From Caryophanon sp036309765 (GTDB lineage Bacteria; Bacillota; Bacilli; Bacillales_A; Planococcaceae), in assembly GCA_036309765.1 (NCBI GenBank), contig JAXJTE010000085.1, forward strand, positions 1-34,155: a DNA stretch of 34,155 nt. Direction: 5' to 3'. Positions 15,185-23,163 of the stretch are shown here, in pieces. Positions within the stretch are counted from its first letter, which is position 1. The number at the start of each line of letters is the position of its first letter. Below the pieces are notes generated by a model. That model saw only the letters and a program-made list of their open reading frames with translations, did not search any database and had not been told where the DNA came from. The position numbers and the translations under genes were made by a program.

Positions 15185-16669
15185 TTATTTAGTGTATGGG
15201 TTTGATAAATCCATACCGTCTAATGAAAGACCCATTGCTTTAGCAACACCTTCACCGTACGCTGGATCAGCTAAGTAGCAGTGTAAAATGTGGCGACGCT
15301 TGATGAATTCTTCTACACCGTTCATTTCAGCAGCAGTTGTTTCGAATAAACGTTGTTGCTGTTCTGGTGTTTGAAGACGGAATAATTTACCTGGTTGCTC
15401 GAAGTAGTTGTTGTCATCTTCGCGGAAGTCGTAGATGTCAGCAGCTCCGTCTAATGCTAATGCAGGCTCTTTGTATTCTGGTTGAGCTTGTAATGCATTG
15501 TAGCTGTTTGGATAGTACGTTAAGTCTGAACCGTTGTTACCGTCAGCACGCATTGCGCCATCGCGGTGGTATACCATGAATGGGCAACGTGGTTTGTTTA
15601 CCGGAATTTGGTGTAAGTTTACGCCTAAACGGTAACGAGTTGCATCTTGGTATGCGAATAAACGAGCTTGTAACATGCGGTCAGGAGAGAATCCGATACC
15701 TGGTACGATGTTTGATGGAGCGAATGCTGCTTGCTCAACATCAGCAAAGTAGTTTTCAGCGTTGCGATTTAACTCTAACTCACCAACTTCGATTAATGGG
15801 TACTCTGATTTGTACCAAACTTTTGTTAAGTCGAATGGATTGTCTTTCGAGTTACGCGCTTGCTCTTCTGTCATTACTTGAATATACATAGTCCATTTTG
15901 GGAAATCGCCTTGCTCGATTGATTCGAATAAGTCGCGTTGTGAAGATTCGCGGTCTTTCCCGATTACTTCAGCAGCTTCTGCGCCAGTGAAGTTTTTGAT
16001 GCCTTGTTGCGTGCGGAAGTGGAATTTCACGTATACGCGCTCACCAGCTTCGTTAATCATTGAGTATGTGTGTGAACCGAAACCGTGCATTTGACGGTAG
16101 TTTGCTGGAATACCACGATCAGACATGACGATTGTTACTTGGTGTAATGCTTCAGGTAATGAAGTCCAGAAATCCCAGTTTGAGTTGCCGTTATGCATGT
16201 TCGTTTTTGGATCACGCTTAACAACGTGGTTTAAGTCTGGGAAGTGTAATGGGTCACGGAAGAAGAATACAGGCGTGTTGTTACCAACCATATCCCAGTT
16301 ACCTTCTTCAGTGTAGAACTTCACAGCAAAACCGCGGATGTCACGTTCTGCGTCAGCCGCACCACGTTCACCTGCTACTGTAGAGAAACGTAAAAATAAT
16401 TCAGTTTCTTTCCCGATTTCAGAGAAGATTTTTGCTTTTGTATATTTAGAAATATCGTGCGTTACAGTGAATTTACCGAATGCACCAGAACCTTTTGCGT
16501 GCATACGACGCTCAGGAATTACTTCACGGTTAAAGTTTGCTAATTTTTCAATTAAGAAAACATCTTGTAATAAAATTGGACCACGACGACCAGCTGTTAA
16601 AACATCATCGTGTGATACTACTGGAGCACCAGCAGTAGTTGTTAGTTTACGACTTTTATCCATTGCCAT
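15185..16669 (-). CDS. katA: Monofunctional haem catalase
   Basis: A 494-aa small-subunit catalase that splits hydrogen peroxide to water and oxygen in the cytoplasm. The active-site region FNREVIPERRMHAKGSGAFG holds the distal His57; VGNNTPVFFFRDP holds the distal Asn; RLFAYQDATRYRLG holds the proximal haem ligand Tyr340. The length and the absence of a C-terminal flavodoxin-like domain fit the KatA type. ATG 16669 follows GGGGGG at about 7 bases; ATG 16663 is a possible alternative. It is divergent from the nitric oxide synthase gene, with a PerR-like box between them. In Bacillus subtilis NO is known to raise KatA activity, so the pairing makes functional sense. Confidence 0.97.
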   Translation of the reverse strand: MAMDKSRKLTTTAGAPVVSHDDVLTAGRRGPILLQDVFLIEKLANFNREVIPERRMHAKGSGAFGKFTVTHDISKYTKAKIFSEIGKETELFLRFSTVAGERGAADAERDIRGFAVKFYTEEGNWDMVGNNTPVFFFRDPLHFPDLNHVVKRDPKTNMHNGNSNWDFWTSLPEALHQVTIVMSDRGIPANYRQMHGFGSHTYSMINEAGERVYVKFHFRTQQGIKNFTGAEAAEVIGKDRESSQRDLFESIEQGDFPKWTMYIQVMTEEQARNSKDNPFDLTKVWYKSEYPLIEVGELELNRNAENYFADVEQAAFAPSNIVPGIGFSPDRMLQARLFAYQDATRYRLGVNLHQIPVNKPRCPFMVYHRDGAMRADGNNGSDLTYYPNSYNALQAQPEYKEPALALDGAADIYDFREDDNNYFEQPGKLFRLQTPEQQQRLFETTAAEMNGVEEFIKRRHILHCYLADPAYGEGVAKAMGLSLDGMDLSNPYTK

Positions 16670-16742
16670 AGTTATTGCCCCCCATAATTAAAATTCTCTT
16701 CACCAATTACTATAACAAATCCAAATAAGAATTGCTAGTAGA

Positions 16743-16757
16743 TTATAATAATTCTTT
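16743..16757 (-). promoter_or_regulatory. PerR-like box upstream of the catalase
   Basis: On the minus strand the 15 bases read AAAGAATTATTATAA, which agrees with the PerR consensus TTATAATNATTATAA at 12 positions counting the free centre. A -10-like TATAGT (16714-16709) lies downstream towards katA. PerR control of katA is well known in Bacillus. The rest of 16670-17070 is AT-rich; TGAGAATAATT near 16950 weakly resembles a Fur-family half-site. Confidence 0.5.
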
Positions 16758-17070
16758 TTAAGGAATTCATATTATAGCGAAATAAGAACAAAGAGAAGAT
16801 TTTTACTCGCTCAATTACAACATTTACCCGCTAAGTAATCGTCTGAAACATATGTGCGCTAACTTTTTATATACGTTTTGCACTGTTTCTATAGTAGTAA
16901 CTAATTGGAATATGATAGTTCAATTGAGAATGTTAAGATTAAATGAGAATAATTAATTTTTCGTCAAAGTTGTGTCAATGTATGTAAAATATATGTTTGT
17001 TTAAGGAAGCGATGTTCGAGAATGCGTAAAAAAAACGCTACGATAAGTACATATGTAGGGGGGAACGGCG

Positions 17071-18141
17071 ATGAATAAGACGACAGATTTTTTGCAGTTA
17101 TTCGTAAAGGAGACGGCAAAATCACCACAATGGTTCGAGCAGCGACAACAAGAAATAGCACAGCACGGCTTTGTCGCTACGACTGAAGAGCTAACGTTCG
17201 CCGCAAAAGTCGCATGGCGCAATAGCAATAAATGCATCGGCAGGTTGTTTTGGCAGTCGCTCCACGTCATCGATGCACGGCATTGTGTCGATGAACACAC
17301 TGTATTTGAGCAGCTGCTGCATCACATTGTGTACGCGACGAACGATGGCAAAATTCGCCCGACCGTCACGGTGTTTAACGAGACGCGCGTGCGCATTTGG
17401 AATCATCAGCTCATTCGCTATGCAGGATATGAGCAGGACGGGGAAATAATCGGTGAGCCGAGTTCAGTGCAGTTCACGAAGCAATGCATCGCGCTCGGTT
17501 GGCAGCCACAGTATGGTATGTTTGATGTGCTGCCGCTCGTTATTCAAGTAGATGAGCGCCCGCCGCAATGGTTTCACATTCCGAGCGACTACATACTCGA
17601 AGTGCCGATTACACATCCAGAATATGATTTTGCGCCGCTTCAGCTAAAATGGTATGCCGTGCCGATGATTGCCGATATGCGTTTTGAAGTAGGCGAGCAG
17701 TCGTTTCATGCGGCACCGTTTAATGGCTGGTATATGGGCACAGAAATTGGAGCGCGTAACTTTGCGGATGAATCGCGCTACAATGTATTGCCACAAGTAG
17801 CGAAATTATTGGGGCTTGATACGTCGAAGCAGGCGACGCTTTGGAAGGACCGCGCACTTGTCGAGTTAAATATTGCGGTGCTGCATTCGTTTAAAGCAAA
17901 TGGGGTGAGCATTGTCGATCATCATACAGCGGCGACGCAGTTTCAGTTGTTTGAGGAACGTGAAAAAGAAGCGGGGCGTGATGTAACGGGGAACTGGGTG
18001 TGGCTGATTCCGCCGATGAGTCCCGCGACGACGCATGTGTTTCATCAACCGTACGACAACACGGTAAAGACGCCGAATTATTTTTATACGACCGACGTGC
18101 TGGATGTCGTAACGAAAAGGTGTGCTAACGTCAACAATTGA
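17071..18141 (+). CDS. nos: Nitric oxide synthase, oxygenase domain
   Basis: A 356-aa bacterial NOS that makes NO and citrulline from arginine. It has only the oxygenase domain, so it must borrow electrons from flavodoxin-type reductases. AWRNSNKCIGRLFW contains the haem thiolate Cys55. GWYMGTEIGARNF contains Glu225, which binds the arginine guanidinium. Near the C-terminus, GNWVWLIPPMSPATTHVFH is the pterin/haem-edge signature. The length is normal for the family. ATG 17071 follows a GGGGGG site. It is divergent from the catalase gene. Its stop codon lies in the loop of the terminator. Confidence 0.97.
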   Translation: MNKTTDFLQLFVKETAKSPQWFEQRQQEIAQHGFVATTEELTFAAKVAWRNSNKCIGRLFWQSLHVIDARHCVDEHTVFEQLLHHIVYATNDGKIRPTVTVFNETRVRIWNHQLIRYAGYEQDGEIIGEPSSVQFTKQCIALGWQPQYGMFDVLPLVIQVDERPPQWFHIPSDYILEVPITHPEYDFAPLQLKWYAVPMIADMRFEVGEQSFHAAPFNGWYMGTEIGARNFADESRYNVLPQVAKLLGLDTSKQATLWKDRALVELNIAVLHSFKANGVSIVDHHTAATQFQLFEEREKEAGRDVTGNWVWLIPPMSPATTHVFHQPYDNTVKTPNYFYTTDVLDVVTKRCANVNN

Positions 18142-18160
18142 CGGCTAGCACACCTTTTTT
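18115..18160. terminator. Bidirectional terminator containing the nos stop codon
   Basis: AAAAGGTGTGCTA pairs with TAGCACACCTTTT, and CGTCAA with TTGACG inside. The nos TGA (18139-18141) lies in the inner stem, so the last nos codons form part of the hairpin. Confidence 0.93.
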
Positions 18161-18162
18161 GG

Positions 18163-18717
18163 TTATCGTGTTTGTTGAATCATTTGCATAAGTTCGTCGC
18201 GGTCAATTAAGCGGACGTCGTTATGTGCTGCGAGCGTTTTTGCTTGCTTCGTGAAGTAGCTATTCGTCACAACCCAAGCACTATCAGCGTCGTACATGCG
18301 AATGGCGGCGATGATTTCTTGCACCGCTTTGACGCCGACTGACGATTTATAACGCTTTGCTTGCACGACAACGGTTTTGCCGTTTCCTTTGACGACTAAA
18401 TCTGCACCGAAGTCACCAGAGGATTTCGTCATTGTTGCGCGGTAACCTTGCCGTTTAAAGAGACTTACTAAAAATTCCTCAAATTCGACGCCGGTCATAT
18501 CATCAATGTGATGCGTGCTAGCCGTCGCAGTTGGTTGCTGAATGCGCACTTTTTTCCATACAGCGGACACGATGAATGCGAATGTTGTACCGATGACCGC
18601 ATACAATGTGACGTCCGCATTGCGCGTGAAGTAATACGTTGTCGCAGCGATGATGAGTAGTATTACTTGCCACGGGAGTTTGCGCTGTTGTTTCTTTTTT
18701 GATTTACGCTTTGCCAC
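18163..18717 (-). CDS. Membrane-anchored Mrr-type restriction endonuclease domain protein
   Basis: A 184-aa protein with a very basic N-terminus (MAKRKSKKKQQRK), two membrane spans at about 15-32 and 36-54, and a cytoplasmic Mrr_cat domain. The PD-(D/E)XK core is visible: Glu79 or Glu81 in EFEEFL, Asp106 in GDFGADLVV, then Gln119-x-Lys121 in VVVQAKRYK. VQEIIAAIRMYDADSAWVVT completes the fold. Mrr enzymes cut modified DNA, but such membrane-bound versions are widespread and poorly characterised. It starts at GTG 18717 with AAGGGG upstream and has its own extended -10 (TGATATAAT near 18760-18752). It is convergent with nos. Confidence 0.9.
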   Translation of the reverse strand: MAKRKSKKKQQRKLPWQVILLIIAATTYYFTRNADVTLYAVIGTTFAFIVSAVWKKVRIQQPTATASTHHIDDMTGVEFEEFLVSLFKRQGYRATMTKSSGDFGADLVVKGNGKTVVVQAKRYKSSVGVKAVQEIIAAIRMYDADSAWVVTNSYFTKQAKTLAAHNDVRLIDRDELMQMIQQTR

Positions 18718-18765
18718 GATTGAACCCCTTTACATCGTCATTTTTTTCGCTATTATATCATATTT

Positions 18766-19980
18766 TTAGTACGTATGTTTGCTGTCGAATGATTGCTCAA
18801 TCGTTTTGTTGCGCGATGCATACAAGCCGCTCACAAGGAATACCGCGACGCACAGCATGAACGCAAAGATTGTCATATTCCAGCTGTTTGTAACGTCGTG
18901 CAGCCAGCCAAACGTAATCGGACCAATCGCCGCGAGTAAATAGCCAGTGGATTGTGCAAAGCCTGATAGTTCAGCTGACGTATAAATGCTTTCGGTGCGC
19001 ATCGTAAACAGCATCATCACTAAGCTAAACGATGCACCACCTGCAAGCCCAATGCAAATCATCGAAAGTGGTGCGAGCGACGTCCATCCGAAATATAACC
19101 CGACAAAGCCAATCATATAGCTTACACATAAGCCAATTGTAATTGGTACATGCATCGATGCGCGGCTTGCTAAAATCGGCGTAATAAACGTCATCGGTAG
19201 CTGCGCGATGAGCATAAGCGAGCTAAGCCAGCCAGCCTCACTTGCACTAAATCCATGCGACGCTAAAATATCAGGCACCCACGCGGACGTTGAGTAAAAT
19301 AATAAGCTTTGAATGCCCATCATCGCCGCAATTGCCCACGCAAGGAGTGATTTTGATAGCGGCAAAGAACGACTCGTCGTCGGTGCGTGCATTGATGATT
19401 TTTTCTTTAGCTGTGGTAGCCAAATGATGATGGCGATGATGATGAAAATAAGGGCAAAGCTAAGAGAGCCGCGCCAGTTCCACGACGTTTCGGCAATCGG
19501 GTAACTAATGCCAGCTGCGATACTTGCAGAAATATTCATCGACATCGAATACACGGCCATCATGACGCCAACTTTTAACGGCATGCGTAGCTTCATATAG
19601 CTGGGCATTAAGACGTTACCGAACGCGATGGCGATACCGATAAAAAATGTGCCAAATAAAATACCGCTAATGTCAGTGAAGGCACGAAGCACGATGCCTG
19701 ATGCAAGTAGCAGCAGTGCGAAAAATAGCGTGCGTTCAATCGACACTTTTCGTGCAATACGCGCAACGAATGGCGAAATAATCGCAAACGCAAGCAACGG
19801 AATGGTCGTTAAAAAGCCGGCAAGTACGTTTGAAATACCGAGGTCGTCACGAATTAATGGAATGACTGGGCCAACTGCGGTAAGTGGTGTGCGTAGCGTC
19901 ATCGCAATGAACATGACACTCACAATAAATAGCGCAGTCGCTAATGTTGTTTGTTGTTTTGTCATAGTGTATGTACTCAT
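18766..19980 (-). CDS. MFS transporter, CynX/NimT family
   Basis: A 404-aa permease with about twelve hydrophobic spans. The start (MFIAMTLRTPLTAVGPVIPL, then IRDDLGIS) is characteristic of the CynX/NimT branch of the major facilitator superfamily, which includes the cyanate transporter and a 2-nitroimidazole exporter. The substrate here is unknown. The ribosome binding site before ATG 19980 is weak (AAAAAGAA almost abutting the start), but no better in-frame start is visible. It lies 48 bases upstream of the Mrr gene, which has its own promoter, so co-transcription is possible but not needed. Confidence 0.9.
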   Translation of the reverse strand: MSTYTMTKQQTTLATALFIVSVMFIAMTLRTPLTAVGPVIPLIRDDLGISNVLAGFLTTIPLLAFAIISPFVARIARKVSIERTLFFALLLLASGIVLRAFTDISGILFGTFFIGIAIAFGNVLMPSYMKLRMPLKVGVMMAVYSMSMNISASIAAGISYPIAETSWNWRGSLSFALIFIIIAIIIWLPQLKKKSSMHAPTTSRSLPLSKSLLAWAIAAMMGIQSLLFYSTSAWVPDILASHGFSASEAGWLSSLMLIAQLPMTFITPILASRASMHVPITIGLCVSYMIGFVGLYFGWTSLAPLSMICIGLAGGASFSLVMMLFTMRTESIYTSAELSGFAQSTGYLLAAIGPITFGWLHDVTNSWNMTIFAFMLCVAVFLVSGLYASRNKTIEQSFDSKHTY

Positions 19981-20002
19981 TTCTTTTTAGTGTAGTTTTC
20001 TT

Positions 20003-20176
20003 AGGTCTATTGATTAGCCATTTTTATACAGTGAAATTCATGATTTTTAGCAACCGAGCTGAAATAAACGCTGTATCTCAGGGCATTGAGCGTGCGGCGA
20101 GACTCCTTGGGAAATAGCATGAGTTTGAGACTACAGGCTCAAGCCATGCCTCAGGAACGCGAGCCGCAATGCGCGA
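20003..20176 (+). repeat. Composite intergenic repeat, long form
   Basis: A leader segment (AGGTCTATTGATTAGCC, TTTTTATACAGTGAA, CGAGCTGAAATAAACGCTGT, GAGCGTGCGGCGAG) is followed by a diverged copy of the GC-rich repeat (GACTCCTTGGGAA, GAGACTACAGGCTCAAGCC) and an end CGCGAGCCGCAATGCG. The leader and the end recur at 24514-24637, where the middle of about 50 bases is missing. It lies upstream of the lysine riboswitch promoter. Confidence 0.75.
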
Positions 20177-20295
20177 ACTGTTAATGAACTGTTTAATCAA
20201 TATGTTTGTATTTTTCTATACATAAGCATAGCATACGGTCGAAAAATCGTTAATTTTGTCTGAATAGTCCGAAGAAACAAATTAATTAAAGTTGC

Positions 20296-20325
20296 TTGAA
20301 AATGAAACAAAGGGCATGATACACT
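20296..20325 (+). promoter_or_regulatory. Promoter of the lysine riboswitch-lysP unit
   Basis: TTGAAA (20296-20301) and TACACT (20320-20325) are 18 bases apart. TG one base before the -10 makes it an extended -10. Transcription would begin about 30 bases before the aptamer. Confidence 0.65.
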
Positions 20326-20361
20326 CTTAGGCATTAACAATTTAATGATACATTACCTCTT

Positions 20362-20544
20362 AAAAAGGAGGTAGAGGTCGCGAACATGAATAAGTACATT
20401 GCTTGAAGATCGAGTCTAGTGAGAGCAATCGAAAGGTCATATTCGCCGAAGCGTGCAGCAAACATCGATATGCGGCGCGCTGGGGCTGGGGCTGAAGAAG
20501 ACCAGAACTGGCACATAGAAATATGTGTTGTGCTATCTTTTTTT
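20362..20544 (+). promoter_or_regulatory. Lysine riboswitch (L box)
   Basis: The conserved L-box elements occur in order: AGAGGTCGCGAAC near the 5' end, GCCGAAGCG in the middle, and a distal CTGG...CCAG stem before the 3' strand CTATCTTTTTTT, which closes helix P1 with AAAAGGAGGTAG. A transcription terminator follows at 20565. Lysine binding is expected to stop transcription of the permease gene at 20666. Recognition rests on these motifs; I did not run a covariance model. Confidence 0.9.
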
Positions 20545-20564
20545 ACATGGGGTTTTACGGATAA

Positions 20565-20592
20565 GTCGTTACTTCAATGTAGCGACTTTTTT
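20565..20592 (+). terminator. Riboswitch-controlled terminator of lysP
   Basis: GTCGTTAC pairs with GTAGCGAC (one G-T pair) and TTTTTT follows. It lies between the L-box aptamer and the permease start. Confidence 0.9.
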
Positions 20593-20665
20593 ATTTTTGT
20601 GAACGCGCCGAAATAAAGTGAAACATACACATGTAAATAATCAAAACATGAAGGAGACTTTTTTT

Positions 20666-22102
20666 ATGAGTAGGCAAACAAACGAGCCGCCGCAATTACA
20701 GCGTGGCTTGAAGAGTCGTCACATTACGATGATTAGTCTTGGCGGAACAATCGGTACAGGATTATTTTTAGCAAGTGGCGGAACAATCGCACAAGCAGGT
20801 CCGGGCGGCGCATTACTAGCATATGCGTTAATCGGGATTATGGTTTATTTTTTAATGACGAGCTTAGGGGAAATGGCGGCGTACATGCCATCAGCCGGTT
20901 CGTTTAGTACGTACGCAACGAAATTCGTGGACCCAGCACTTGGCTTCGCACTCGGCTGGAACTACTGGTACAACTGGGCAATTACAATCGCAGCAGAAAT
21001 TGCGGCCGTGTCATTAATTATGAAATATTGGTTCCCAGATAGCTCATCAGCACTGTGGACAGCGATGTTTATCGTTGTTGTATTAACGTTTAACTTTTTA
21101 TCAGTAAAAGCATACGGGGAAGCGGAATATTGGTTTGCGATGATTAAAGTTGCAACGGTTATCGTCTTCATCGTCGTATCGTTCTTAATGATTTTTGGTA
21201 TTTTAAAAGGCGAAGACCCAATCGGCTTTGAAAACTTCTTCGCAGGCGATGCACCGTTTAATGGCGGTTTCTTAGCGCTGTTTGGTATTTTCTTAGCGGC
21301 AGGTTTCTCATTCCAAGGTACGGAGCTTTTAGGGGTAACGGCTGCTGAAACAGACGACCCAGGCAAAAGCATTCCAAAAGCAGTAAAGTCAGTTTTCTGG
21401 CGCATTTTAATTTTCTACATTTTAGCGATTTTAGCTATCGGGTTAATTATTCCGTATGATGACCCACGCTTATTATCAGACGACATTGCAACGTCACCAT
21501 TTACGCTCGTGTTTGATCGTTTAGGCATTGCGTTTGCGGCGTCATTAATGAATGCCATCATTTTAACGGCGATGCTTTCAGCCGGTAACTCAGGTTTATA
21601 CGCGGCGAGCCGTATGCTGTTCCAATTAGCAGTAGAAGGTAAAGCACCGAAAATGTTTATGAAATTAAACAAACGCGGCGTACCTGTAGCAGCACTACTT
21701 GCGACATTATCAGTTGGTTCATTAGCGTTTTTATCATCATTTTATGGTGATGGTGTCGTATACATTTGGCTACTGAACGCTTCTGGTTTATCCGGCTTCA
21801 TCGCATGGCTTGGTATTGCGATTTCGCATTATCGATTCCGTAAAGCGTATGAGCTACAAGGGCGCGACATGAGCAAGCTACCGTATAAAGCGAAGTGGTA
21901 TCCATTTGGACCGCTATTTGCCTTTATCGTCTGCTTAATTGTTATTTTAGGGCAAAACTACACAGCGTTCTTCGGTGACATCGATTGGGAAGGTGTTCTC
22001 GTATCGTACATCGGGATTCCATTATTCATCGCGCTTTGGTTAGGCTATAAAATTAAATACAAAACAAAAATCGTGCCTTTAAAGGACGCGGATTTAGATT
22101 AA
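20666..22102 (+). CDS. lysP: Lysine-specific permease, LysP type
   Basis: A 478-aa amino acid permease of the APC superfamily with about twelve spans. It is close to LysP along its first half: LKSRHITMISLGGTIGTGLF, GPGGALLAYALIGIMVYFL, and GFALGWNYWYNWAIT followed by GEAEYWFAMIKV. It imports lysine with protons. The lysine riboswitch just upstream independently supports lysine as substrate. I start at ATG 20666, which follows AAGGAGA at 8 bases; the frame stays open 16 codons further without a binding site. It is a single-gene unit closed by a terminator. Confidence 0.95.
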   Translation: MSRQTNEPPQLQRGLKSRHITMISLGGTIGTGLFLASGGTIAQAGPGGALLAYALIGIMVYFLMTSLGEMAAYMPSAGSFSTYATKFVDPALGFALGWNYWYNWAITIAAEIAAVSLIMKYWFPDSSSALWTAMFIVVVLTFNFLSVKAYGEAEYWFAMIKVATVIVFIVVSFLMIFGILKGEDPIGFENFFAGDAPFNGGFLALFGIFLAAGFSFQGTELLGVTAAETDDPGKSIPKAVKSVFWRILIFYILAILAIGLIIPYDDPRLLSDDIATSPFTLVFDRLGIAFAASLMNAIILTAMLSAGNSGLYAASRMLFQLAVEGKAPKMFMKLNKRGVPVAALLATLSVGSLAFLSSFYGDGVVYIWLLNASGLSGFIAWLGIAISHYRFRKAYELQGRDMSKLPYKAKWYPFGPLFAFIVCLIVILGQNYTAFFGDIDWEGVLVSYIGIPLFIALWLGYKIKYKTKIVPLKDADLD

Positions 22103-22106
22103 TGAC

Positions 22107-22149
22107 GAGACTGTGCAGCGAGCTGAAATACGCTAATGCACAGTCTTTT
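22107..22149 (+). terminator. Terminator of lysP
   Basis: AGACTGTGCA pairs with TGCACAGTCT, followed by TTTTT. The loop contains CGAGCTGAAATACGCT, nearly the same as a segment of the composite intergenic repeat. Confidence 0.9.
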
Positions 22150-22312
22150 TGCTATGGCGAAATAAAATGACATCCGTATATTGTGAGAAAAATGAAGAAT
22201 CGTTAAAAAAATTCATGCATCTTTTCGCTTAAAACCGAACGTTCATCGTTTATAAATGCGTGAATTTATGTCGTTTACGAATGTTGTGCTGTTTTTATGT
22301 TGTGAGAACGTA

Positions 22313-22341
22313 TTGTCAATGCTGAAAATTCATGTTTTAAT
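22313..22341 (+). promoter_or_regulatory. Promoter of the xpt-pbuX operon
   Basis: TTGTCA (22313-22318) and TTTAAT (22336-22341) are 17 bases apart, with TG one base before the -10. It lies about 30 bases before the guanine aptamer. Confidence 0.75.
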
Positions 22342-22370
22342 AAGTTCATTCTGTAGAGAAGTATTACTCA

Positions 22371-22437
22371 CTCATATAACCGCGATAATATGGTTCGCAA
22401 GTTTCTACCGGTTCACCGTAAATGGATCGACTATGAG
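22371..22437 (+). promoter_or_regulatory. Guanine riboswitch (purine aptamer)
   Basis: P1 is CTCATA/TATGAG. The conserved core reads ATATGG, CGCAAGTTTCTACCGG, ACCGTAAAT and CGACTATGAG. P2 closes with GCGA/TCGC, and P3 with GGTTCA/TGGATC including G-T pairs. The residue that reads the ligand (22431) is C, which selects guanine/hypoxanthine rather than adenine. A terminator follows and xpt-pbuX lies downstream, as in Bacillus subtilis. Confidence 0.95.
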
Positions 22438-22482
22438 GGCTCATAAACTTAGGAATTGACCTAAACTTTTTCGAACATAGCG

Positions 22483-22537
22483 CTCGGGAAGTATGACCCA
22501 CTCATAAAAGTGAGGTTATACTTTTCGAGTTTTTTTA
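22483..22537 (+). terminator. Riboswitch-controlled terminator of xpt-pbuX
   Basis: CTCGGGAAGTAT pairs with ATACTTTTCGAG through G-C, A-T and G-T pairs, with an inner ACC/GGT stem, and is followed by TTTTTTT. It is formed when guanine is bound. Confidence 0.9.
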
Positions 22538-22578
22538 TTTTTGCTTATGAAACAACAAACTTAGGAGGATTCATTCCA

Positions 22579-23163
22579 ATGGACGCATTAAAAGAAAAGA
22601 TTCACGCAGTAGGTCGCGTGCTATCAGAAGATGTACTAAAAGTTGATTCATTTTTAAATCACCAAATTGACCCAATATTAATGAAGCAAGTCGGCGAAGA
22701 GTTCGCAAACCGCTTCTCAGACGAGGTCATTACGAAAGTATTAACGATTGAATCGTCAGGCATTGCACCTTCTACATTCCTTGGCTTAACGATTGGCGCA
22801 CCAGTCGTATTTGCACGCAAGAAAAAATCGTTAACGTTAACGAATAACACATATACATCACAAGTGTACTCATTTACGAAGCAAGAAACGAACGACATTT
22901 CGGTATCGCGTGACTTTTTATCAGCAGACGACAACGTCATTATTATCGATGACTTTTTAGCGAACGGTGAAGCGGTGAAAGGGTTAGTCGACATCGTCAA
23001 TCAATCAGGCGCACATTTAGTCGGTGTCGGCATCGTTATTGAAAAAGGATTCCAACAAGGCGGCAAAATATTACGTGAGCAAGGGCTACGCATTGAATCA
23101 CTTGCACGCATTAAATCACTGAAGGACGGAAAGGTCGAATTTTTCGAAGACGGTGAGTTTTAA
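22579..23163 (+). CDS. xpt: Xanthine phosphoribosyltransferase
   Basis: A 194-aa PRTase, the same length as Bacillus subtilis Xpt. It converts xanthine and PRPP to XMP in purine salvage. The PRPP-binding motif is NVIIIDDFLANGEAVKGL, holding the two acidic residues that grip PRPP-Mg; MDALKEKIHAVGRVLSEDVL is the usual N-terminus. ATG 22579 follows TTAGGAGG; the longer open frame runs back into the terminator. It is the first gene of the guanine riboswitch operon, and its stop overlaps the pbuX start by one base. Confidence 0.97.
   Translation: MDALKEKIHAVGRVLSEDVLKVDSFLNHQIDPILMKQVGEEFANRFSDEVITKVLTIESSGIAPSTFLGLTIGAPVVFARKKKSLTLTNNTYTSQVYSFTKQETNDISVSRDFLSADDNVIIIDDFLANGEAVKGLVDIVNQSGAHLVGVGIVIEKGFQQGGKILREQGLRIESLARIKSLKDGKVEFFEDGEF

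Noticed and set aside
16338..16691. A 117-aa plus-strand frame over the catalase gene
   Set aside because: It is antisense to the conserved N-terminal part of katA and has no plausible binding site or known domain.
20419..20616. A 65-aa open frame before lysP
   Set aside because: It lies inside the lysine riboswitch and its terminator.
20962..21405. A 147-aa minus-strand frame within lysP
   Set aside because: It is a shadow of a highly conserved permease gene; the stretch is explained by lysP codon use.
22256..22459. A 67-aa open frame before xpt
   Set aside because: It covers the xpt promoter and the guanine aptamer, has no binding site, and its apparent codons are explained by the riboswitch.
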